Source: an uncultured Flavobacteriaceae bacterium
Lineage (GTDB): Bacteria; Bacteroidota; Bacteroidia; Flavobacteriales; Flavobacteriaceae
Reading direction: 5' to 3'
DNA: 56,082 nt
Assembly (NCBI GenBank): GCA_947500585.1
Contig: CANMSN010000019.1
Coordinates: forward strand, 1-56,082
Shown: positions 38,698 through 46,730 of the stretch, one piece after another
How positions within the stretch are numbered: the first letter of the stretch is position 1
Layout of the letters: each line of letters begins with the position of its first letter
Notes under the pieces: model-generated
What the model was told of the DNA's origin: nothing
What the model saw: the letters and a program-made list of their open reading frames with translations, nothing else
Database searches by the model: none
Made by a program: the position numbers and the translations under genes

Positions 38698-39183
38698 TTA
38701 TTTTAAATTTTTAGAAATTAAATAGTCTAAACCAAAACGACCAGACCCAAGAAACAGATTGTAAATAGATACCCAAAGAAAACTCATGGCTGGAAGCATA
38801 TTCCAAAGAGGACCGTTTATTTTTTGACAAAAAATAGCCACTAGCATGGTACACATAATTAAAAATGATGCGACGCGTGTTTTTAAACCAATAGCTAGAA
38901 ATATACCGCCAACAGCTTCACTGAAAGCACCCATCCAAGCAAAAAATACTGGTGCAATGGCAAAAATACCGCCATATTGTGCTACGTCTTCAGGAAACCA
39001 AGCCGAGACTTCAAATAGATTAAGGTTTTGACTTTCGGCAGTCCATGGCACACCAAATTTATCAGATCCAAAGCTCACAGATAATGCTATACCGCACACA
39101 ATCCTAATAGTAGCAAACATTAAATCGGCAAACCAAATTGGTTGAACTATAGGTGTAATAAGTTTTTTTAAAATTGTTTTCAT
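38698..39183 (-). CDS. DoxX-family membrane protein
   Basis: 161 residues with four membrane segments and the DoxX signature arrangement: IRIVCGIALSVSFGSDKFG, then AYGGIFAIAPVFFAWMGAFSEAVGGIFLAIG-like text (GAFSEAVGGIFLAIGLKTR) and a last hydrophobic pair. It is larger than the DoxX protein at 20504 and not obviously its paralogue. It opens a unit with three secreted-protein genes, behind three 21-bp-spaced repeats next to the AraC-type regulator gene. Function unknown, possibly redox-linked. Confidence 0.82.
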   Translation of the reverse strand: MKTILKKLITPIVQPIWFADLMFATIRIVCGIALSVSFGSDKFGVPWTAESQNLNLFEVSAWFPEDVAQYGGIFAIAPVFFAWMGAFSEAVGGIFLAIGLKTRVASFLIMCTMLVAIFCQKINGPLWNMLPAMSFLWVSIYNLFLGSGRFGLDYLISKNLK

Positions 39184-39211
39184 CTTGTAATTTTTATGAT
39201 TAATTATGTTA

Positions 39212-39291
39212 CAAAGATGAAATACTATTGCGCTTTCAGAGACTTAAATAGTGTTTATAAGGTCTTAAATACGATTTGAGACGTCTTAATT
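39212..39291 (-). promoter_or_regulatory. Triple 21-bp-spaced repeat before the DoxX operon
   Basis: CTTAAAT or CTTAATT begins at 39243, 39264 and 39285, exactly 21 bases apart; on the minus strand they read ATTTAAG or AATTAAG, mostly followed by AC. Downstream CATCTTTG (39219 to 39212, minus) is one mismatch from the TAnnTTTG -7 box. AraC-family regulators commonly bind direct repeats 21 bases apart. The third copy overlaps the stop codon of the AraC-type gene. Confidence 0.5.
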
Positions 39292-40458
39292 TATTTCTGA
39301 TTTTAAATATTCGCTAGGAGAGAAGTTCGTTAATTTTTTAAACACACGATTAAAAGTTGCTTTACTGTTAAAACCACATTCTTCGGCAATACCTAATAGT
39401 GAAAGTTGCTGGTGCTTATTATTTTTAAGCATGTTTTTAAAAGCATCAACCCGATACATGTTTACAAAGTCGTTGAAGTTCTTGTTAAAACCCGAATTTA
39501 TAATTTCTGAAAGTTGCGCTCTAGACATATTAGCTTGTTTCGCTAAATCTGATAAATTTAATTCAGGATTTAAATACGCTTTATCATTTTCCATCAAGGA
39601 TTTTACAATTTCAATATCTGAATCAGGAATAGATTTTGTTTTGTCTGCTTTCGTGTTTTCAGGAATGGCATCTAAGCTAGGTGAGAAGCTGAAATTTAAT
39701 TTTTTAAGCTTTGTAGTATCTGTAAAATACCCTTTTATGCCTACGTAAAGTGTTATTAATGCTGCAAAAAGATTGAGCCACCAACGTTGTTGATAATTTA
39801 AATCGGTTACAAAAGTCCCTATAATGGTTTGTATGGTATTATATAAAAATAGAAGTGTGAATAAAATGAGAAAACTGAGTATCCAATTAAGTTCCAATTT
39901 ATAGGTATTAGAGAAATATTGAGTAATCCTTTTTCGGTAGTTATAAAACAATTGTAATGTAAATGCTAAGTATAATAGCATGAACGGGAATTCAATAAAG
40001 CCCATGATGGGTTGAATAATGGCTTCATCAATATTTATTTTTAAAATGCCATTTTGTGTTTCGTTAAATCCTGGTTGTAAAGCATCGTAAGTAAATATTA
40101 TTAATCTGTAACAAACAAAAGCTATGGCTAATGCAAAATGCCACCAATCTTTTTTTCTAAATACAAAGTTCGATGTGGTTATTGATTTGACATACAAAAA
40201 AATTAAAGGTCCCAATACGATAGCAATATTGTATAAGAAATAATTAATTTTTGTATTCCTAAATTCATCGTACCAGCCCATAAAACCTAGAGTGTAACAC
40301 GTTTGGTTATAACAGGTAAATAGTAGAATTAGCCCAAGAAATAAATCTGAAATATTGCCTTTTCGTTTGTATTTCATTAAAAGTAAGATAGCAAATATGA
40401 GTCCTTGAAGAACAAGAACTAATAAGGGCGTACTATAACTATTAAAATTGGGGAACAA
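39286..40458 (-). CDS. Membrane-bound AraC-family transcriptional regulator
   Basis: 390 residues from a TTG start. The N-terminal 240 residues form about seven membrane helices, with no other recognisable sensor domain; a cytoplasmic linker follows. The C-terminal 100 residues are an AraC DNA-binding domain with two helix-turn-helices: LSDLAKQANMSRAQLSEIINSGFNKNFNDFVNMYR and SLLGIAEECGFNSKATFNRVFKKLTNFSPSEYLK. Such proteins sense a membrane or external signal. Next to it lies a 21-bp-spaced repeat and the DoxX/secreted-protein operon, the probable target. The TTG start keeps the first helix intact. Confidence 0.88.
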   Translation of the reverse strand: MFPNFNSYSTPLLVLVLQGLIFAILLLMKYKRKGNISDLFLGLILLFTCYNQTCYTLGFMGWYDEFRNTKINYFLYNIAIVLGPLIFLYVKSITTSNFVFRKKDWWHFALAIAFVCYRLIIFTYDALQPGFNETQNGILKINIDEAIIQPIMGFIEFPFMLLYLAFTLQLFYNYRKRITQYFSNTYKLELNWILSFLILFTLLFLYNTIQTIIGTFVTDLNYQQRWWLNLFAALITLYVGIKGYFTDTTKLKKLNFSFSPSLDAIPENTKADKTKSIPDSDIEIVKSLMENDKAYLNPELNLSDLAKQANMSRAQLSEIINSGFNKNFNDFVNMYRVDAFKNMLKNNKHQQLSLLGIAEECGFNSKATFNRVFKKLTNFSPSEYLKSEIN

Positions 40459-40492
40459 TAGATTTCTGTTTAGAAATCTAAAAATAAGACTA

Positions 40493-42904
40493 TTATCTTA
40501 ATTTCGGAAAATCAATAGGACTCAATTCGTGCATTACTGCATAAACAGCTTCAAAAATGTCCTCCGCAGATGGTTTAGAAAAATAATCACCATCATTTCC
40601 ATATGCAGGTCTGTGTGCTTTTGCAGTTAAAGTTTTTGGCTGACTATCTAAATACTGATATGCATTTTGGGTATTAAGTATTTCATTTAAAATATATGCA
40701 GATGCACCACCAGGAACATCTTCATCAATAACCATAACACGATTCGTTTTAGCTATGCTTTTTGCAATATCATGATTTAAATCAAAGGGTAATAAAGATT
40801 GAACATCAATAATTTCAACATCAATACCAACGCTTAGTAATTCTTTAGCCGTTTGTTCAACTATTCTAAGTGTAGAACCATACGAAACCAAAGTAATGTC
40901 TGTACCCTCTTTAACCGTTTCAACAACACCTATTGGGGTTTTAATATCTCCTAAATTATCGGGCATTTTTTCTTTCAACCTGTAACCGTTCAAGCATTCT
41001 ACAACCAATGCCGGATCATCACCTTGTAAAAGAGTATTATAAAAACCAGCAGCTTTAGTCATGTTTCTAGGAACTAAAACGTGTACACCTCGAATTAAAT
41101 TTAAAATACCACCCATTTGAGACCCAGAATGCCAGATGCCTTCCAATCTGTGGCCTCTTGTTCTAATAATTAAAGGTACTTTTTGCTTTCCTTTAGTTCT
41201 GTAATGTGTTGTAGCCAAATCATCGCTTATAATTTGCAAAGCGTACAAAACATAATCTAGATATTGTATTTCGGCAATGGGTCGCAAACCTCGAAGCGCC
41301 ATACCAATGCCTTGGCCAATTATAGTAGCTTCCCGTATTCCAGAATCAGCAACTCGCAATTCGCCGTATTTTTCCTGTAAACCTTCTAAACCTTGATTTA
41401 CATCGCCTATATTACCTGTATCTTCACCAAATACAAGTGCTTCAGGAATATTGCTGAATATTTTATCAAAATTATCGCGTAAAATGATTCGCCCATCTAC
41501 TAGACTAGCATCGTCATTGTAAGTCGGTTTTACTTCTTTAATAAGAATATTAGATCGGTTAGTTTCTGAATATAAGTGCGAACTAAACTTAGGTTGAACT
41601 TTTTCAAAATAGCTATTAATCCAATTTTTTAGTTGATTTTTTTCTGTAGAAGTTTCCCCAATAGTATATCGTAATGCTTTTCTAGCACATGATAATATGT
41701 CTTTTCGTGTAGGCTCATCTATGGCAGCTAAATTATCTTTAAGTTTAGATATAAAAACACCATTAGAACTCGATGAAATTAATTGTGATAATATTGAAAG
41801 TAGTTCTTGCTGTTCATTTTGAATGGGTTTTAAAAATGTTGTCCACGCATTTTTCTTAGCAGTTCTAACATCGCGTTTTATTGTTCTTTCTATTTCAGTT
41901 AATGCTTCATTGGTTGCTATACCACTTTCAATAATCCACGATCTCATTTTTTTATTACAATCATGATTGGCTTCCCATTCTAGTCGTTCAGCATTTTTAT
42001 AACGCTCATGAGAACCAGAAGTTGAATGGCCTTGAGGTTGTGTTAATTCTAAAACGTGAATTAAAACAGGTACATGCTCTTCTCTAGCTATAATTGAGGC
42101 TTCTTGATACGTTTCAACAAGATTAGGATAATCCCAGCCTTTTACCCTTAATATTTCAAAGCCTTTCTGTTCATTATCTCTTTGAAACCCTTGTAATACT
42201 TCGGAAATGTTTTCTTTTGTAGTTTGATATTTTGCATGCACTGAAATACCATATTCATCATCCCACACACTAATTACCATGGGTACTTGTAAAACACCAG
42301 CTGCATTTATGGTTTCAAAAAACAAACCTTCACTAGTACTCGCATTACCTATAGTGCCCCAGGCAACTTCGTTTCCATTTTTAGAAAAATTATTGGTATT
42401 TATGCCCTTAACTTGTCTGAATATTTTTGACGCCTGAGCCAAACCTAGTAAACGTGGCATTTGTGCTGCAGTAGGTGAAATATCTGCACTCGAGTTATAT
42501 TGTTTTGTTAAGTCTTTCCAATTGCCATTTTCATCCAAGCTATGTGTTACGAAATGCCCACCCATTTGACGACCAGCCGACATGGGCTCTAATTCTAAAT
42601 TAGTATTGGCATATAAACCCGCAAAGAATTGCTCCATGGTTAATTCTCCAATTGCCATCATAAAAGTTTGATCTCTGTAATAACCAGATCTCCAATCTCC
42701 TTTTAAAAAGGCTTTGGCCATGGCTAATTGAGGCACTTCTTTACCATCACCAAAAATGCCAAACTTTGCTTTTCCTGTTAAAACTTCTCTACGACCTAGT
42801 AAGCTACATTCACGACTTTTAACAGCAATTTTATAATCGCTTAAAACTTCTGTTTTGAAATCTTCAAATGAAATGTTATTTTTCAAGTCTGAAAAGGGTT
42901 GCAT
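40493..42904 (-). CDS. Fused E1 alpha/beta component of a 2-oxo acid dehydrogenase
   Basis: 803 residues holding both halves of a branched-chain or related E1. The N-terminal alpha part (about 1-400) has the thiamine-diphosphate region GNASTSEGLFFETINAAG and the phosphorylation-like loop SGSHERYK. The C-terminal beta part (about 470-803) has VFGEDTGNIGDVNQGLEGLQEKYG, DSGIREATIIGQGIGMALRGLRPIAEIQYLDY and DVPGGASAYILNEIL. In other organisms these are separate genes. The substrate cannot be fixed from sequence: branched-chain oxo acids are most likely, pyruvate less so. The E2 and E3 partners are not in the window. A good TTG-N20-TAGTTTTG promoter lies upstream. Confidence 0.88.
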   Translation of the reverse strand: MQPFSDLKNNISFEDFKTEVLSDYKIAVKSRECSLLGRREVLTGKAKFGIFGDGKEVPQLAMAKAFLKGDWRSGYYRDQTFMMAIGELTMEQFFAGLYANTNLELEPMSAGRQMGGHFVTHSLDENGNWKDLTKQYNSSADISPTAAQMPRLLGLAQASKIFRQVKGINTNNFSKNGNEVAWGTIGNASTSEGLFFETINAAGVLQVPMVISVWDDEYGISVHAKYQTTKENISEVLQGFQRDNEQKGFEILRVKGWDYPNLVETYQEASIIAREEHVPVLIHVLELTQPQGHSTSGSHERYKNAERLEWEANHDCNKKMRSWIIESGIATNEALTEIERTIKRDVRTAKKNAWTTFLKPIQNEQQELLSILSQLISSSSNGVFISKLKDNLAAIDEPTRKDILSCARKALRYTIGETSTEKNQLKNWINSYFEKVQPKFSSHLYSETNRSNILIKEVKPTYNDDASLVDGRIILRDNFDKIFSNIPEALVFGEDTGNIGDVNQGLEGLQEKYGELRVADSGIREATIIGQGIGMALRGLRPIAEIQYLDYVLYALQIISDDLATTHYRTKGKQKVPLIIRTRGHRLEGIWHSGSQMGGILNLIRGVHVLVPRNMTKAAGFYNTLLQGDDPALVVECLNGYRLKEKMPDNLGDIKTPIGVVETVKEGTDITLVSYGSTLRIVEQTAKELLSVGIDVEIIDVQSLLPFDLNHDIAKSIAKTNRVMVIDEDVPGGASAYILNEILNTQNAYQYLDSQPKTLTAKAHRPAYGNDGDYFSKPSAEDIFEAVYAVMHELSPIDFPKLR

Positions 42905-42925
42905 GTAGTTAGGAATTTGCTAATG

Positions 42926-42956
42926 CAAAACTAGTTAATCTTTACCTTTTTTGCAA
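42926..42956 (-). promoter_or_regulatory. Promoter of the fused E1 gene
   Basis: On the minus strand TTG (42956-42954) is followed after 20 bases by TAGTTTTG (42933-42926), matching the phylum's promoter type. The ATG lies 21 bases downstream at 42904. Confidence 0.6.
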
Positions 42957-43065
42957 TATTAAAAGCAAGTTAATTACTGCTAATTATTTAAAAATAATAT
43001 TTAAAATGGGTTAATTTTGATAATTTATCATTGAAACAACGATTTTAGATAGAATTGTTTAATAT

Positions 43066-45897
43066 TTAAAACCATCGTCTTCTAAATAAACCTAAAAGCA
43101 CTTGTGGGTCTACAGTGAATTTAAACCTAATTTTTTGATCATAATTTTCCTGTCCAATTTCCCAACCAAGGTTAGAATATATTGGAAAATAAATTTCAAA
43201 ATAATCGGTCACTAAGTTTAGTCTAATACCAGAATCGTAAACAACATGAGGGACATCAAATTTGTTTTTAACTAAACCAATGTCGCCATATGCCAAAACA
43301 TACCTCCAAAGTGTTGTACTGGCATTTAAAGTAGTAATCCATTGGTTGGCAAAAGGCGTTTCTAATTTGGATTTAAACCCACCTTCAGCATCTATATATT
43401 GTTGACTGAAGATACCTGAAGCTTCAGAACGCCCAAGATAACCATATTCAAAAAGATAATCTGTTGGTCTATCTAATGCAAAACTAAAATAATCAGAATT
43501 TATTGAATTATTGTTTTTTAGAAATGCTCCAGCAAATGCTCTTAAATTTAATTGTCTGTTACTTTCAAATAAGCGTCTGTATTCGTAATTAAATGATACT
43601 TTACTGAATTTTTTTGCCACTTGAAAATCGGTATACCATTTATTGAAGTTGATAAGATTATCGTTAGAGTTTGTATAGCGTGCACTAAAAACACCATAAT
43701 TAGGTTCAGATGATGTAAGTACATTATTTAAATCTTTATCTCGATGAATATCTATATATTTAAAGGAAACAGACTGTCTTTTATTTGACCTAAAATCATC
43801 ATCTTCTCTAAAAAGAAATCTTAAAGAAGGTGTAATTTTCCTAACAAATAGATCTTCAGCATAAGATGAATATCCTACACCAATTCCATAATCAATAGCA
43901 TATAGGTTCTTATTTTCTAGATAATGTGTCATAGAAATAACAGAAGAACCTGTTAGCGATCTTGACTTTAAGGAATATTTTGGCGCAATTCTGTAATTTA
44001 AGCGTTTGCGTAATAATGTTTTATTATAGGCTCTAATTCCAAGTGTTATACCATCATAAATATTATTAAATTCAAGAAGCGGCATAAAAAACACTTGATT
44101 ATAATTAGGGTCTTCAATATCTTGAAAAAGCCTAAATTGTAATGGTTTGTTATTAAAAAAGAAACCTTTTAACGATTTCCAGTTGTCCCTTAAATTAAAC
44201 TCAGGTATAAGTTTATTATAATTTAAAACTAACTTGTTAGCACTGTCACGGGGAATCGTAATAGTTTTTGTGTCATTAATATTTTCAATCCATCGTTTCG
44301 ATACAATACTATCGTTATTCAATGTATAAAGCGATACAGGCATACTGTTATCTCTTTTGTTTTTAATGGTAAGCGTAATGGAATCTTCAGTTTTGGTAAC
44401 GTTCTTTATTTTAAAATCTATTTTCTTTCGTGTGTTTAAATAGTCAGTAAAAAACCAATCTATTTTTTTATCAGTTCTAGACTTTAAAAAGGTTTCAAAA
44501 TCTTTTGAAGTAATAGGTTTTAATTTGTTGTGATATAAAAAGTCTTCAATAGTATTTTCTAAAATATCACTATTAATAAAGTCATCTAAATATTTAAGTC
44601 CAACACCAGCTTTATATTTATTTGCAATATTATGATTGAATTTTAATAGAGAATCTTTAGCCATGGTAAGTGGTTGGTCTCTGTTAGTTCGTGCCATAAG
44701 CATATGCCCTAATACATACTTATCATTAAATAGCATATCTGCAGCATGAAATGATTTAACGCCCCAAAAATCTGCAATAGAACCCAAAAACTTCATATTC
44801 GGATAGGACTCATCTACATAATTCATGAGATAAAAAATTTGAATACCATCAATTAACCATTGGTCTTTTCTTGGATTTACAAGTAGCGTGTTTTCTAAGT
44901 AATTATTTACAGCTATTTTTAATAACTTTAATTCATATTGAAAATGATTAGGATATGGCTTTATGAATTTCGGTAAAAAGTTAAGACCGTAAATAGGGTT
45001 TTTGTCGTAATCGGTTTGAGTTAGTAATAGTTTTTTGTGCGGATATTGACCAAAGTTTTTCTTCAAAAATTTTGATACTTTTTCTGTAATTAAAACTTTA
45101 TCGATAACACCTAAACCTTCATCATCTATATTAGAAACTAGAGTAAAATCATCACCTTGGATGGTATTGAAATTTGACTGCTTACTTAAAAAAAGTTTGG
45201 TGTTAATTCTATCTTTACCATGAAGCTTTACAAGTTGTTTGTTTTTGTTTTGTATGGTTTCAGTAACATTTAGTTCCGAAGTCAGTGCATAACCGTTTGG
45301 ATGTTCAATTCCTAAAGTAACTTCAGCTTTAGGAATGTATAAATCATCTAAATCTTTATTGCTATAATAATACCATTGCCCATCATAAATTGCAGGCGTA
45401 ATATACCAATAACGTAAATTAAAGTCGCCGTTGCTAGTTATTCCATAGCTAGTAAATTTGCTATTGGGTATTTGAACAACATATTCTAAATGAATAACAT
45501 AAACTTCATTTGGTTTAATTGAATTTTTTAACTGAACTTCTAAAACATCAATTTGATCTTTTAAAGGGTTGAAATCCAGATCTGTGTTTTCTTGTTTGAT
45601 TGATGTAACTACAGAATAACCTCTATCCTCATTTTTTGCTAAATGGAAGTCATTATTGAACTCATCAGCAATTCTAATGGCCAAAGGTGTTTTTTTTGTA
45701 GCATAACTATTTGCCCAATTATTTAAATAAATAGTTTTTAGCGTGTCATTTGTAGTATTATGATACTGAATAGTTTGAGCTATTATTATCTGGTTTTTTT
45801 CAACATCAAAACTTGCTTTTAAGTCAATTTTATTTTGACTAAAGCTTGGAAAACATATTATATAGAATACGGCACAAATTAAAACGCGAAATTTCAA
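43066..45897 (-). CDS. M1-peptidase-like pseudoenzyme with outer-membrane beta-barrel
   Basis: About 943 residues. A signal peptide (KFRVLICAVFYIICFPSFSQ) is followed by an aminopeptidase-N-like N-terminal sandwich (YHNTTNDTLKTIYLNNWANSY, YVVQIPNSKFTSYGIT) and a helical region where the zinc motif HEXXH should stand. Instead it reads AVNNYLENTLL, and the second motif is WLIDGIQIFYL rather than a WLNEG.A type, so the active site seems lost. The last third is strand-rich and ends in LFRRRWF, with the terminal phenylalanine of outer-membrane barrels. The TTG at 45897 gives a clean signal peptide; the ORF itself opens at 45951. Partners are unknown. Confidence 0.72.
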   Translation of the reverse strand: MKFRVLICAVFYIICFPSFSQNKIDLKASFDVEKNQIIIAQTIQYHNTTNDTLKTIYLNNWANSYATKKTPLAIRIADEFNNDFHLAKNEDRGYSVVTSIKQENTDLDFNPLKDQIDVLEVQLKNSIKPNEVYVIHLEYVVQIPNSKFTSYGITSNGDFNLRYWYITPAIYDGQWYYYSNKDLDDLYIPKAEVTLGIEHPNGYALTSELNVTETIQNKNKQLVKLHGKDRINTKLFLSKQSNFNTIQGDDFTLVSNIDDEGLGVIDKVLITEKVSKFLKKNFGQYPHKKLLLTQTDYDKNPIYGLNFLPKFIKPYPNHFQYELKLLKIAVNNYLENTLLVNPRKDQWLIDGIQIFYLMNYVDESYPNMKFLGSIADFWGVKSFHAADMLFNDKYVLGHMLMARTNRDQPLTMAKDSLLKFNHNIANKYKAGVGLKYLDDFINSDILENTIEDFLYHNKLKPITSKDFETFLKSRTDKKIDWFFTDYLNTRKKIDFKIKNVTKTEDSITLTIKNKRDNSMPVSLYTLNNDSIVSKRWIENINDTKTITIPRDSANKLVLNYNKLIPEFNLRDNWKSLKGFFFNNKPLQFRLFQDIEDPNYNQVFFMPLLEFNNIYDGITLGIRAYNKTLLRKRLNYRIAPKYSLKSRSLTGSSVISMTHYLENKNLYAIDYGIGVGYSSYAEDLFVRKITPSLRFLFREDDDFRSNKRQSVSFKYIDIHRDKDLNNVLTSSEPNYGVFSARYTNSNDNLINFNKWYTDFQVAKKFSKVSFNYEYRRLFESNRQLNLRAFAGAFLKNNNSINSDYFSFALDRPTDYLFEYGYLGRSEASGIFSQQYIDAEGGFKSKLETPFANQWITTLNASTTLWRYVLAYGDIGLVKNKFDVPHVVYDSGIRLNLVTDYFEIYFPIYSNLGWEIGQENYDQKIRFKFTVDPQVLLGLFRRRWF

Positions 45898-46028
45898 TTT
45901 ATTTTGAGTATTAATGGTTGATAATTCATGTAAGGCGTTGCAATATAGCAAAATATAGATTTAGAATTATAATTGAAAAATTATCCTTTATATCATGTTA
46001 ACGATAATTTTATAAAAAGGGTTTTCAA

Positions 46029-46718
46029 TTAGAAATTAGGTGCTAATTGAGAATCTTTGTAAAACGCATCCAAAATTGCAATTACTTCATCTTCGGTATC
46101 AACTAAATGAATTAAATCTAAATCTTTAGGACTTATGTTTCCAAAACCTTCTAAAAGTGTTGTTTTAACCCAGTCTAAAAGACTTTTCCAAAAATCTGTA
46201 CCAACCAGAATAATAGGGAATTTATCAATTTTATGTGTTTGAATAAGCGTTATGGCTTCAAATAATTCATCTAATGTTCCAAAACCACCAGGCATAACTA
46301 CAAAACCTTGCGAGTATTTTACAAACATCACTTTTCTAACAAAAAAATAATCAAAGTCTAAACTTTTATCATGATCTATATAAGGATTATCGTGTTGTTC
46401 AAAAGGTAAATCAATATTTAACCCAACAGAAGTTCCTCCGCCTAAATGGGCTCCTTTGTTACCAGCTTCCATAATTCCTGGTCCACCACCTGTAATAACC
46501 CCATAGCCAGATTCTACAATACTTCTTGCTATACTTTCTGCTAGTTTGTAATATTTATGGTCGGGTTTTGTTCTTGCAGATCCAAAAATAGAGACACAAG
46601 GTCCAATTTTACTAAGCTTTTCGTAACCATTTACAAACTCACCCATGATTTTAAAAATGGCCCAAGAATCGTTAGTCTTTATTTCATTCCAACCTTTATG
46701 ATGTTTTTCTCTTCTCAT
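46029..46718 (-). CDS. LOG-family Rossmann-fold protein (TIGR00730)
   Basis: 229 residues. The signatures GGGPGIMEAGNKGAHLGGG and MPGGFGTLDELFEAITLIQTHKI (the PGGxGTxxE motif) place it in the LOG family, which includes cytokinin riboside 5'-monophosphate phosphoribohydrolases in plants and similar nucleoside monophosphate hydrolases in bacteria. Many are wrongly labelled lysine decarboxylase. The start region (NSWAIFKIMGEFVNGYEKL) is longer than in the shortest relatives. It follows uvrA on the same strand with a 12-base gap. Confidence 0.9.
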   Translation of the reverse strand: MRREKHHKGWNEIKTNDSWAIFKIMGEFVNGYEKLSKIGPCVSIFGSARTKPDHKYYKLAESIARSIVESGYGVITGGGPGIMEAGNKGAHLGGGTSVGLNIDLPFEQHDNPYIDHDKSLDFDYFFVRKVMFVKYSQGFVVMPGGFGTLDELFEAITLIQTHKIDKFPIILVGTDFWKSLLDWVKTTLLEGFGNISPKDLDLIHLVDTEDEVIAILDAFYKDSQLAPNF

Positions 46719-46730
46719 AATTATTTTATT

